From the NCBI GenBank assembly GCA_036374835.1, contig DASUTB010000136.1, forward strand, positions 10,902 through 74,901: 64,000 bases of DNA, written 5' to 3'. Below the pieces are notes generated by a model, which was given only the letters and a program-made list of their open reading frames with translations, was not told the DNA's origin and made no database searches. Positions 1 through 8,191 of this stretch are shown here, in pieces (the first letter of the stretch is position 1; each line of letters begins with the position of its first letter). The DNA is from DASUTB01 sp036374835 (GTDB taxonomy: Bacteria; Actinomycetota; Actinomycetes; Jiangellales; Jiangellaceae). A program made the position numbers and the translations under genes.

Positions 1-903
1 TCGACCAACCTCGACGACGCGGCGCCGCTGCTTGATGCGTTCGAGGACGCCTACGACATCGAGCCCAACTATTACCGCGCTTCGTCCTCCGACGTCCTAC
101 GGCGCATCCTGCAGGAAGCGGACGCCAACTTCCCTGGCAACGACGTCGTGCTCGCTAACGGCCCGGAGATGGCCGTGCTGGACGGCGAGGGGCTGCTGCT
201 GCCGCTGAACACACCGGCGACCGACGACATCATCGAGGCCGGAGTGTTCGACACGTGGGCGTCGGTGTACATGAACACCTTCACCGCCGCCTGGAACACC
301 GACACCGTGACCGATCCGCCGGCGACGTGGGAGGACGTGCTCACGAACTTCGACGGCAACCTCGCGATGGAGCTCGGCGACTGGGACTGGTTCGCGACGC
401 TGACGAACAACTACTTCACCGCGGAACTCGGCATGACCGAGGACGAGGTCGTCGAGATGTTCAAGCAGGCCGCCGCCGGCTCTCGGGTCGTCGACGGTCA
501 CACACTCATGGCCGAGCTGCTCGTGGCCGGCGAGTTCGATATGGGTACCTCCTTCTACCATCACCGCATCGCGGAGTTCATTTCCGAGGGAGCGCCTGTC
601 GGGTGGGATGAGCCGCAGCCGATCCGGCCTCTCATCATCCGGCCGAACGGTACCGGGATCATGCAAGGGGTACAGAACCCGGCGACGGCACTGCTGTGGA
701 CCGAGTTCCTCCTGACCGACGCCCAAGCGATCCTCGCCGCAGAGTTCCGCGGCCCGGCCAGCACCGCCGTTGAAGGCGGCGTGCCACCTGAGTACGAGCC
801 GATCCTTGTCGACCTTGAAGCGATCACGGCAGAGCGCGACAAATGGGAGGGTCTATGGACCGAGATCGTCGAGCAGTCGGGCAGCGAGGTCGTCGGCGAC
901 TGA
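1..903 (+). CDS. ABC importer substrate-binding protein, iron(III)-type family, 5' truncated by window edge
   Basis: The frame is open from base 1 to the TGA at 901-903, giving 300 residues with no start or signal peptide in view, so the N-terminus lies outside the window. The sequence resembles extracellular solute-binding proteins of the FbpA / family-1 type that feed MetI-type permeases. The permease and ATPase genes follow directly (19-bp and 16-bp gaps), so this is the binding subunit of that importer. The substrate cannot be read from sequence: the family is annotated for iron(III), but members also bind organic acids and phosphonates, and the catabolic neighbours favour an organic ligand. 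A paralogous system lies at 24832-28996. Confidence 0.8.
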   Translation, partial: STNLDDAAPLLDAFEDAYDIEPNYYRASSSDVLRRILQEADANFPGNDVVLANGPEMAVLDGEGLLLPLNTPATDDIIEAGVFDTWASVYMNTFTAAWNTDTVTDPPATWEDVLTNFDGNLAMELGDWDWFATLTNNYFTAELGMTEDEVVEMFKQAAAGSRVVDGHTLMAELLVAGEFDMGTSFYHHRIAEFISEGAPVGWDEPQPIRPLIIRPNGTGIMQGVQNPATALLWTEFLLTDAQAILAAEFRGPASTAVEGGVPPEYEPILVDLEAITAERDKWEGLWTEIVEQSGSEVVGD

Positions 904-921
904 CCTTCACCTGAACGCGCC

Positions 922-2658
922 ATGGCCGACACCCGTGGAGCCACCGCACGCCTGGTCCGGATCGCCGGCCGGGTGCGGTGGCGGCGGCTGCTCACCCCCG
1001 AGGCACTCATCATCGGCGTGGCGGTGGCCATCGTCTGCTACCTGGCGCTCGTGCCGCTGTTGTACCTGCTGTGGGGGACGTTCGTCGGCGAGGGCGGGGG
1101 CCTGACCTTCGCGCACTTCCAGGACGCGTACGCGCCCGGCACCTACAACATGACGACCCTCGTGGTCAACTCGGCGATCTTCGCTTTGGGTTCCACCGTG
1201 CTGTCCGTGGTGGTCGGTACTGCGCTGGCTTACCTGACCGTTCGCACCGACGTGCCGTTCAAGCGGCTGGTCTTCGCGGCCTCCCTTGTTCCCCTCATCA
1301 TCCCCGGCATCCTCCACACGATCGCTTGGATCTTCCTGGCCAGCCCGCGCATCGGGATCTTCAACCACATGGTGGAGCCAATCCTGGGACCGGGTTTCTT
1401 CAACATCTTCTCGATGGGCGGAATGATCGTGGTCGACGGGCTGCATGCCGCGCCGCTGGCGTTCCTGCTCATGTACGCCGCGTTCAAGAGCATGGACCCC
1501 GCTCTCGAGGAGTCGGCCCTGATGAGCGGCGCCCGGCTACCGACCGTCCTTCGGCGCATCACCCTGCCGCTGGTCAGACCTGGGTTGTACGCCGCGATCC
1601 TGATCATGGCCGTGAAAGCTCTCGAAGCCTTCGAGGTCCCCGCGCTGCTCGGCATTCCTGCCGGCATCTGGGTGTTCACCTCCCGCATCTGGCAGGTGCT
1701 GTCCGGCTTCCCTATCGAATACGGCCAGGCTGGCGCCTACTCGCTGACACTGCTGGCAATCACGACGGCCGGCGTGTTCTTCCAGGCGCGACTGAGCCGG
1801 CGCGGCAAGTCGTTCCAGACCATCACCGGCAAGGGCTACCGGCCACGCGCCATGCCGCTCGGCAGGTGGCGCTGGCCCGCCACGGCCGCGGTCTGCTTCT
1901 ACTTCTTCGTCGCGGTCATCATGCCGATCGGCGTCCTGCTGTACACCTCCACACAACCCTTCTACACCGTGCCGTCGGCCGACACGCTGTCGAACATGAC
2001 ACTGGACAATTACCGCTACATCGTGGATCACCCACAGGCTGTGCGTGCGGGCCGCAACTCCCTCATCCTCGGAATCGGCTCAGCAACCGCGGTGATGTTC
2101 GGCATGGCCATCATCTCCTGGATCGTCGTGCGCACGCGCCTGCCCGGCCGCTGGCTGCTCGACAACCTCGCCTTCCTGCCCCTTGTCGTCCCAGGGCTCG
2201 TCATGGGCGTTGCGCTGCTGTTCGTCTATCTTCGCGCGCCCGTCCCGATCTACGGGACGCTGTGGATCCTCTTCATCGCCTACCTCACCCGATACATGCC
2301 GTACGGCATGCGCTACGCGTCGACGTCGATGTACCAGATAGCCGGCGATCTGGAGGAGTCCGCCCAAGTCAGCGGCGCGAGTTGGTGGCAGCAGTTCCGC
2401 CGCGTGACACTGCCGCTGCTGATGCCAGGGCTGGTCGCCGGCTGGATCTACATCGTCATCGTCTCGGTGCGGGAACTGTCGAGTTCGATCCTGCTGTACT
2501 CCCCGGGTAACGAGGTGCTGTCTGTGGTCATCTGGGAGCAGTGGGAGAACGGGCAGACCACTGAGTTGGCGGCGCTCGGAATGATCATGATCGTGCTCCT
2601 CGTCGTCCTGGTGACCGTGGGCGCCAGGCTCGGCGCCAGGGTGGGAGTGCGGGACTGA
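922..2658 (+). CDS. ABC importer permease, fused two-domain FbpB-like protein
   Basis: 578 residues, about twice the size of a single MetI-type permease, with two homologous halves and about 12 hydrophobic membrane segments. Each half carries an EAA-type loop that docks the ATPase: EESALMSGA near residue 195 and EESAQVSGAS near 478. One polypeptide can therefore supply both channel subunits, as in FbpB-type importers. ATG at 922 lies 19 bp after the binding-protein stop, with only a weak ribosome site, consistent with co-translation. The partner ATPase starts 16 bp downstream. Its closest relative in the window is the permease at 26042-27847, which suggests duplication of a whole transporter. 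Confidence 0.85.
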   Translation: MADTRGATARLVRIAGRVRWRRLLTPEALIIGVAVAIVCYLALVPLLYLLWGTFVGEGGGLTFAHFQDAYAPGTYNMTTLVVNSAIFALGSTVLSVVVGTALAYLTVRTDVPFKRLVFAASLVPLIIPGILHTIAWIFLASPRIGIFNHMVEPILGPGFFNIFSMGGMIVVDGLHAAPLAFLLMYAAFKSMDPALEESALMSGARLPTVLRRITLPLVRPGLYAAILIMAVKALEAFEVPALLGIPAGIWVFTSRIWQVLSGFPIEYGQAGAYSLTLLAITTAGVFFQARLSRRGKSFQTITGKGYRPRAMPLGRWRWPATAAVCFYFFVAVIMPIGVLLYTSTQPFYTVPSADTLSNMTLDNYRYIVDHPQAVRAGRNSLILGIGSATAVMFGMAIISWIVVRTRLPGRWLLDNLAFLPLVVPGLVMGVALLFVYLRAPVPIYGTLWILFIAYLTRYMPYGMRYASTSMYQIAGDLEESAQVSGASWWQQFRRVTLPLLMPGLVAGWIYIVIVSVRELSSSILLYSPGNEVLSVVIWEQWENGQTTELAALGMIMIVLLVVLVTVGARLGARVGVRD

Positions 2659-2674
2659 CGATGGGAGGCTGGAT

Positions 2675-3793
2675 ATGCTGAACGTCACGGAGCTGATCAA
2701 GACGTTCCCGTCCTCGCGTGGCGAGCGCGACCAGGTCCGTGCTGTCGACGACATCTCGTTCGAGGTTGAGTCCGGCCAGCTGTTCACGCTCCTCGGTCCT
2801 TCCGGCTGCGGAAAGACGACCACCCTCCGTTGCGTCGCCGGTCTCGAGACTCCGGACAGCGGCGTGATCCGCGTGAGCGACAGGACGCTCTTCTCGTCGG
2901 GCGACCGGGTGAAGGTTCCGGCCAACCAGCGAAGACTGGGCATGGTCTTCCAGTCCTACGCGATCTGGCCGCACATGAACGTGTTCCACAACGTTGCCTT
3001 CCCCCTCGAAGTAGCGCCGCGGGCACAGCGGCCGGCGAAGAAAGACATCAAGGAGCGCGTCGAGCGCGTACTCTCCGTCGTCCAGCTCGATGACCTCGCG
3101 ACACGCCAGGCGACCGACCTGTCGGGCGGCCAGCAGCAGCGGCTTGCCCTCGCCAGGGCGCTCGTCCTCGAGCCTCCCCTGTTGCTCCTCGACGAGCCGC
3201 TGTCCAATCTGGACGCCCAGCTGCGGGAGGAGATGCGGTTCGAGCTCAAGCGGCTCCAACGCGAGTTGGGCATCACCGCCGTGTACGTGACCCACGACCA
3301 GGTCGAGGCCCTCGCAATGTCCAATCGCATCGCGGTCATGAACGCCGGCCAGATCCAGCAGGTCGGCCGGCCGCGGGAGATCTACGACAAGCCCGCCTCC
3401 CGCTTCGTCGCCGGGTTCATCGGCAAGACCAACTTCATTGGCGGCACCGTCGAGCGCAAGGAGCCGGACGGTGTCTATACCGTTTCGACCGCCGACGGCG
3501 CACTGCGCACGACATCCCGCGCGGACCTGCCGGCCGGAACCACCGTCGTGGCCAGCATCCGCCCAGAGCACATCGGGTTGCAGCGTGCCGAGGATGCCGA
3601 TAGCGAGCCGAACAGCTGGACCGGCATGGTCGAGACCCGCGCGTTCCTCGGCGAGTCGGTCGACCACCTGGTGTCACTCGGCAAGTCCACGCTGCAGGTC
3701 CGCTGCCCCGCACGCGTCTCCATCCCACCGGGCACAGAGGTCGTCCTCACCTTCCCGCCCGAGCAGTGCCTGCTCATCCCCACCGACGACTGA
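2675..3793 (+). CDS. ABC importer ATP-binding protein (FbpC/PotA-like)
   Basis: 372 residues on the cytoplasmic face of the importer. Walker A GPSGCGKTT starts at residue 41, the signature LSGGQQQR lies near 149, Walker B LLLLDEP near 170 and the switch histidine in VTHDQ near 205. After about residue 240 comes a TOBE-like regulatory domain typical of iron, polyamine and phosphonate importers. The start is supported by GGGAGG upstream of ATG 2675. It is the last gene of the three-gene transporter operon; a 157-bp gap separates it from the convergent hydrolase gene. Substrate unknown. Confidence 0.88.
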   Translation: MLNVTELIKTFPSSRGERDQVRAVDDISFEVESGQLFTLLGPSGCGKTTTLRCVAGLETPDSGVIRVSDRTLFSSGDRVKVPANQRRLGMVFQSYAIWPHMNVFHNVAFPLEVAPRAQRPAKKDIKERVERVLSVVQLDDLATRQATDLSGGQQQRLALARALVLEPPLLLLDEPLSNLDAQLREEMRFELKRLQRELGITAVYVTHDQVEALAMSNRIAVMNAGQIQQVGRPREIYDKPASRFVAGFIGKTNFIGGTVERKEPDGVYTVSTADGALRTTSRADLPAGTTVVASIRPEHIGLQRAEDADSEPNSWTGMVETRAFLGESVDHLVSLGKSTLQVRCPARVSIPPGTEVVLTFPPEQCLLIPTDD

Positions 3794-3950
3794 GCAGGAG
3801 TAGCTGACCAGCCAGTCGACGCCACGACGGTTCCTAGCTGCCCAGTCGCTGGCGCTCGAGGAATTTGGGCGCCGCCATCGGCCAGGCGTCTGTAACCAAC
3901 CGTCGCCATGGGTTGACGCCGATCAGCTCCACTACACAGGTCGAGTCGGG

Positions 3951-4811
3951 CTACTTTGGCGCGGCGACCGAGTCGAGGAACTTGTGGATCCGGGCGGCGA
4001 CGGTCTGCGCGGTCTGGTCCGGGACGGGGACGTCCCAGTACTCCGCATTTGCGAGGCACTCCTCCAGGTAGCGCGCTGCCGAGGTCGCATGCGAGTCGTC
4101 CTGGCCTGGGATGATCAGCGTCGGAGTCTTGAGCCGCATCAGGTCTTCCGGCTCGGGGCCGGGCATCGTGTCGCGGTCGAGGAGCGTCCGAGCCATGCCG
4201 TTGACGAGAACGCGGTAGGCGTTCGAATCCTGCTTCGCGTACGTCTCGGCGAACCGTTCATCCGCGCGAATGACGGCGCCCCACGGGCCGATGCGCGGAT
4301 CCTGGCCGAAGTGCTGGTCGCTGTTCTTTGCCAGTGCGACCACAGCGTCGAGACCTTCTTGCTGGACGTAGGCGAGGTGCTGGGCGAAGCGGGCGTGCTG
4401 GGCGATCCGGTACTTTGCACCGCCGGCCGGCCAATAGAGCACGAGGCTCAGCGCTACGTCTGGATGGGTGACGGCGAACGCCGTGGCGACCGAGCAACCC
4501 TGGCAGCCACCCATGACGTGTACCTGCTTGTAGCCGAGGTGGTCGATCAGCCCCTTGGCTTGCGCGACGTAGTGCGCCCAGGTGATGCGCTCGACCCGTC
4601 CACCGGAGCTGCCTGCTTCCCGCCGGTCGAACGTGATGCACGTGTAGTGCGTCTCGAGATGCTCGACCGGCCTGATCTCCCGGTACTTGCCCTGCTCCCT
4701 CCAGTTGGCCAGGCGGGCGTTGAACCCTCCAGGCGAGAACATGAGCAACGGCGGCCCACTGCCCACGAGTTCGTAGTGCGTGTCGATTCCGTCGATCAGT
4801 GCGGTCGGCAC
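3951..4811 (-). CDS. Alpha/beta-hydrolase with cysteine-type nucleophile elbow
   Basis: 286 residues with the alpha/beta-hydrolase fold. The nucleophile elbow reads GGCQGCS near residue 100 (G-x-C-x-G), so the nucleophile is probably cysteine, as in dienelactone hydrolase, rather than serine. A likely acid lies in PGQDDSH near 242. The usual C-terminal GH motif before the last helix is not visible: the region reads VPVPDQTAQT. The GTG start at 4811 directly abuts the stop of the upstream FAD subunit, so it is translated as the last gene of the molybdenum-hydroxylase operon. Role inferred: hydrolysis of a lactone, ester or C-C bond late in the pathway. Substrate unknown. Confidence 0.8.
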   Translation of the reverse strand: MPTALIDGIDTHYELVGSGPPLLMFSPGGFNARLANWREQGKYREIRPVEHLETHYTCITFDRREAGSSGGRVERITWAHYVAQAKGLIDHLGYKQVHVMGGCQGCSVATAFAVTHPDVALSLVLYWPAGGAKYRIAQHARFAQHLAYVQQEGLDAVVALAKNSDQHFGQDPRIGPWGAVIRADERFAETYAKQDSNAYRVLVNGMARTLLDRDTMPGPEPEDLMRLKTPTLIIPGQDDSHATSAARYLEECLANAEYWDVPVPDQTAQTVAARIHKFLDSVAAPK

Positions 4812-5633
4812 CTACGTCTCCCCCTCCAGCAACTCGGCAAGGACCCGCTGCGTCCACACCTCGGCCATGGCGGTTTTGTACTCCGCCGATCCTCGCTCAT
4901 CCGACGTGGGCGAGGCGGCGGCTCGGGCGGCGGCGGCCGCGTTCGCAACGTCGGTTTGGACAAGGACGGGGGTGGGCGCGACACCGCCGAGCGCGAGGTT
5001 GAGCTGGCCGGCCCTCCCAGAGTCCTTCCGCTCCAGCCGGGCCGCAACGGAGACCGTTGGGTAGTCGTCCACGCTCTGGGGCGTGAACCGGCGGTAGGCC
5101 TCCACCGCGTCCCGCCGCGGCGGCACGCACACGTGGGTCACAACCTCACCGTGCTCCACCGCGGTCTCCATGAGCCCGCGGAAGAAGCCATTGCGCAACG
5201 GCACCAGCCGCTCGCCGCCCGGACCTCGGATTCCCACGATCGCGCCGGCTGCGAGCAACGCCGGCGGGAGGTCTTGGCGCGGGTCGGCGTGCACGAGGGC
5301 GCCCCCGACCGTCGCGACGTTGCGGATCCGTGGGTTGGCCACGACGCTCGCCGCCTGCGCGACCATCGGGGCGTCGCGCCACAGCTCGGGTGACGCGGCC
5401 ACCTCAGCCAGTGTCGTGCAGGCGCCGACCCGCCACGAGCCATCGGCGGCCTGTCTGATGCCCTTCAGCTCCGCGACCCGGCCCAGCCACACGAGCTTCT
5501 CAGGCTCGATCAGCCGCTGCTTCAGCATCACTGCCAGCGACGTGCCGCCGCTGACGATGATCGCATCGTCGACACCGACGACGTCGAGCACATGGTGGAG
5601 CATGGTCGGTGCGACGAACTCCGGATCGGTCAT
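4812..5633 (-). CDS. Molybdenum hydroxylase FAD-binding medium subunit (CoxM/XdhB-like)
   Basis: 273 residues of the FAD-binding domain of xanthine-dehydrogenase-family enzymes. The flavin motif IIVSGGTSLAV lies near residue 25, and the second flavin loop ATVGGALVHADPRQDL near 105. It passes electrons from the 2Fe-2S subunit to an acceptor. I chose ATG 5633 (MTDPEFVAP) because it overlaps the 2Fe-2S stop by 4 bp; an upstream in-frame extension has no family similarity and overlaps the 2Fe-2S gene. Gene order in transcription is large, small, medium subunit, then hydrolase. The family hydroxylates heterocycles, aldehydes or CoA esters using water as oxygen donor; the substrate here is unknown. 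Confidence 0.88.
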   Translation of the reverse strand: MTDPEFVAPTMLHHVLDVVGVDDAIIVSGGTSLAVMLKQRLIEPEKLVWLGRVAELKGIRQAADGSWRVGACTTLAEVAASPELWRDAPMVAQAASVVANPRIRNVATVGGALVHADPRQDLPPALLAAGAIVGIRGPGGERLVPLRNGFFRGLMETAVEHGEVVTHVCVPPRRDAVEAYRRFTPQSVDDYPTVSVAARLERKDSGRAGQLNLALGGVAPTPVLVQTDVANAAAAARAAASPTSDERGSAEYKTAMAEVWTQRVLAELLEGET

Positions 5634-6076
5634 GCGTCCAACGCCGCCTTCGCCGCCGCCACGATCGTCTGGTAGCCCGTGCAGCGGCACAGATTGCCGT
5701 TGAGATACTCGCGGATCTCAGGCTCGGCCGCTGCCGGCTTCTCGAGGGTCAGTGCGCAGACGGCGGCCACCTGGCCCGGGGTGCAGATTCCGCACTGCAT
5801 GCCTTCCTCGGCCACGAACGCGTCGACGACCTGCGGGAACCGCTCGGCGAGGCCCTCGACAGTCCATACGTCCGCACCATCCACGCATGGAGCCAGGTAG
5901 AGGCACGAGCTCACCGGCCGGTCGTCCACGAGCACCGTGCATGCACCGCACACTCCCATCCCGCAACCCTCCTTGGTACCGGTCAAGCCGGTGCTCCGGA
6001 GCACATCGACGAGGAAAGCGGTCGGACCGGCTTCGAGCTCGATCATCCGGCCGTTGAGGTGGAAGGTCAGTTTCAC
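5630..6076 (-). CDS. Molybdenum hydroxylase 2Fe-2S small subunit (CoxS/XdhC-like)
   Basis: 148 residues with both expected iron-sulfur motifs: a plant-ferredoxin-type cluster (GCGMGVCGAC plus a following SC) around residues 40-60, and a C-terminal four-helix cluster (CGICTPG then NLCRCTGY) around residues 97-135. It relays electrons from the molybdenum site to FAD. GTG 6076 overlaps the stop of the large subunit as GTGA and starts the conserved VKLTFHLNG strand. A longer in-frame reading exists upstream but lies inside the large-subunit gene. Length is normal for the family. Confidence 0.9.
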   Translation of the reverse strand: MKLTFHLNGRMIELEAGPTAFLVDVLRSTGLTGTKEGCGMGVCGACTVLVDDRPVSSCLYLAPCVDGADVWTVEGLAERFPQVVDAFVAEEGMQCGICTPGQVAAVCALTLEKPAAAEPEIREYLNGNLCRCTGYQTIVAAAKAALDA

Positions 6077-8181
6077 ACGCGGCCTCCCGTCGTCGTCCGT
6101 TCGTGCTGGAGCGCCGCCCAGACGGTCTCGGCGCGGATGGGTAGTGATCGGACGCGGACGTTCGTTGCGGCTGCGACGGCGTTCGCGATCGCCGCAGCGG
6201 TCGGTACGTTGGTGAGCTCCCCCGCTGCCTTGATATTGAGCGGCGCGATGCCGCTGCCGCCGGTAACCAGGACGGTATCGAGGGGCGGGACGTCCCGCGT
6301 CGACGGAAGCTTGAACTCGCCGAGCGTTCCGGACCACACCTGGCCGTCCTCGATCTGCAGGTCTTCCAGGCAGGCGAACCCGTAACCCATCGCCGTGCCG
6401 CCGTCGAGTTGCATGCTGTGCGCCGCCGGATTGAGGATGTCCGCGACATCCACCGCCGATACGATCCGAAGCACCCGGATCTCCCCGGTGGCCGGATCGA
6501 CCGCGACATCAGCTATCTGTACGCAGTAGGACGTCACGTCGGCGCCCAGATCGTCGTCGATCTCCACCGTGACGGCGTTCTGTTCACCACGGTCTGCCCA
6601 CGCCTTGACGGCGGCTGCGGCGACAGCACCCAGGCCGACCGAAACCCGGCTGCCGCCCGCACCACGGTCGTAGGGCAGCTCATCCGTCGGCACGTGGACA
6701 ACCCGGACCGTGTCTTCGGGCACACCGAGCCCTTCGGCGAGAATTCTGCGGGCCACGGTATGGCTGCCGGTCCCGGTCTCCGGAACGGCCACCTCGGCGC
6801 GAATGCCGCCGTCGTCCTCGGCGGCGAGCCGTAGGCTCGTGCGCGCAGCGCGGGTGGTGTGCCGGTCGTAGACGCCCACCCCTCTCCCAGTCAACCAGCC
6901 GGCCGGCGCCGGGCACTGCCCGGACGCGGCCCCCAGCGCGGCGTCCAATGTCTCCTGCCCCCGGCACTGCGCCCATGTGATGCCGTGAATGTTGGGCTCG
7001 CCGCCGCGGAGCAGGTTGCGTCGGCGCAGCTCGACCGGTGCGATGCCGACCTTCAGCGCCAGCTCGTCCAGCGCGGACTCGACCGCGAAGGTGGTCTGCG
7101 GTGCCGCGGGCGCGCGCATGTGGCCGCGCGGGACCGAGTTCGTGTAGGCGATGCGCACATCGGTGTGGACTGCCGGGATGCGGTACGGGCTGCCGGCGTC
7201 GCCAAGGCCGCTCAGATCGACATTGACGCGTGGCTTGAAGCCGGCGTACGCACCACCATCCGCAACAGCGTCGACACGCAGAACCTGCAGCCTGCCGTCC
7301 CGGTCACATCCGGCGCGGACTCGCAGCGCCATCGAGTGACGAGGACTTGTCGCCGACAAGTCCTCCGAGTAGCGAACGGCAAGCTTCACCGGCCGGCCGG
7401 TCAGCCGCGCGAGCTGCACACACAGCGGGGTCTCGCCGATCAGTCCCTTCCCGCCGAAATCACCGCCGATGGCGACCGGGTGGACGACGATGTCGGATGG
7501 ATCCAGCTTCAGGCAAGCCGCCAGCTCGTCGCGCACCCGGTACGGCGACTTGTCGCTCGCCCAGACCTGGATCGTGCCGTCCTGCACGCTCGCCACACAC
7601 GCCTGCGGCTCGAGATAGCCTTGGTGACCGCTCGGCGTGGCGTAGGTCTTGTCCACCATATGAGCCGACCGGGCCAGCAGCTCGTTCGCCTCTGCCGCAT
7701 CGCCGCTCGTCACGTGCGACTGCGTGTTGACCGGGTCGGCCTTCGTCACCACGGCTCCCGGGTACTCCCACGGCGAGTCGTGCACCGCCTGGGCGCCCGG
7801 CTCCAGAGCCGCGGTGGCATCGAGGACGGGCGGCAACTCCTCGTACTGGACGTCCACCCGGAGGGCCGCTTCTTCGGCCTGGGCGCGAGTCTCGGCCACG
7901 ACGGCCGCCACCCGCTCGCCGATGAAGCGCACCTTTCCTCGCGCCAGGATAGGGATGTCCTTGACTCGCCGACCGAACGTGATCTCCGGCATGTCGTTGG
8001 CGGTGAACACGCCGATGACGCCGGGCACGGCACGTGCCGCCGTCAGGTCGAACCCACCGATCCAGGCATGCTTGACCGGGCTGCGCACCAGGACCGCGTG
8101 GCACATGCCGGGCAGCATCGTGTCCGCCGCGTACCGCGTGGCACCGCGGGCCTTGGCGACGGCATCGATGCGGGGGGCCAC
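6073..8181 (-). CDS. Molybdenum hydroxylase large subunit, molybdopterin-binding (CoxL/XdhA-like)
   Basis: 702 residues of the catalytic Mo-cofactor subunit. Visible family motifs: GGDFGGKG near residue 255, MRAPAAPQ near 350 (the MRAPG-type loop), GAGGSRVS near 505 and a C-terminal AAGELTNVP containing the glutamate that acts as base in xanthine-dehydrogenase-type enzymes. The GTG at 8181 is chosen because it is the first family-like start after the ThDP gene stop at 8192. The residues that would assign xanthine, CO, nicotinate or 4-hydroxybenzoyl-CoA specificity cannot be judged without an alignment, so the substrate is open. The Rieske, ThDP and PanB-like genes upstream in the same operon suggest an oxidative catabolic route. 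Confidence 0.88.
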   Translation of the reverse strand: MAPRIDAVAKARGATRYAADTMLPGMCHAVLVRSPVKHAWIGGFDLTAARAVPGVIGVFTANDMPEITFGRRVKDIPILARGKVRFIGERVAAVVAETRAQAEEAALRVDVQYEELPPVLDATAALEPGAQAVHDSPWEYPGAVVTKADPVNTQSHVTSGDAAEANELLARSAHMVDKTYATPSGHQGYLEPQACVASVQDGTIQVWASDKSPYRVRDELAACLKLDPSDIVVHPVAIGGDFGGKGLIGETPLCVQLARLTGRPVKLAVRYSEDLSATSPRHSMALRVRAGCDRDGRLQVLRVDAVADGGAYAGFKPRVNVDLSGLGDAGSPYRIPAVHTDVRIAYTNSVPRGHMRAPAAPQTTFAVESALDELALKVGIAPVELRRRNLLRGGEPNIHGITWAQCRGQETLDAALGAASGQCPAPAGWLTGRGVGVYDRHTTRAARTSLRLAAEDDGGIRAEVAVPETGTGSHTVARRILAEGLGVPEDTVRVVHVPTDELPYDRGAGGSRVSVGLGAVAAAAVKAWADRGEQNAVTVEIDDDLGADVTSYCVQIADVAVDPATGEIRVLRIVSAVDVADILNPAAHSMQLDGGTAMGYGFACLEDLQIEDGQVWSGTLGEFKLPSTRDVPPLDTVLVTGGSGIAPLNIKAAGELTNVPTAAAIANAVAAATNVRVRSLPIRAETVWAALQHERTTTGGRV

Positions 8182-8191
8182 GGCTACGCTC

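Noticed and set aside
3984..5393. A long plus-strand frame opposite the hydrolase and FAD subunit
   Set aside because: It is Arg/Val/His-rich without domain motifs, and both minus-strand genes are clearly recognised.
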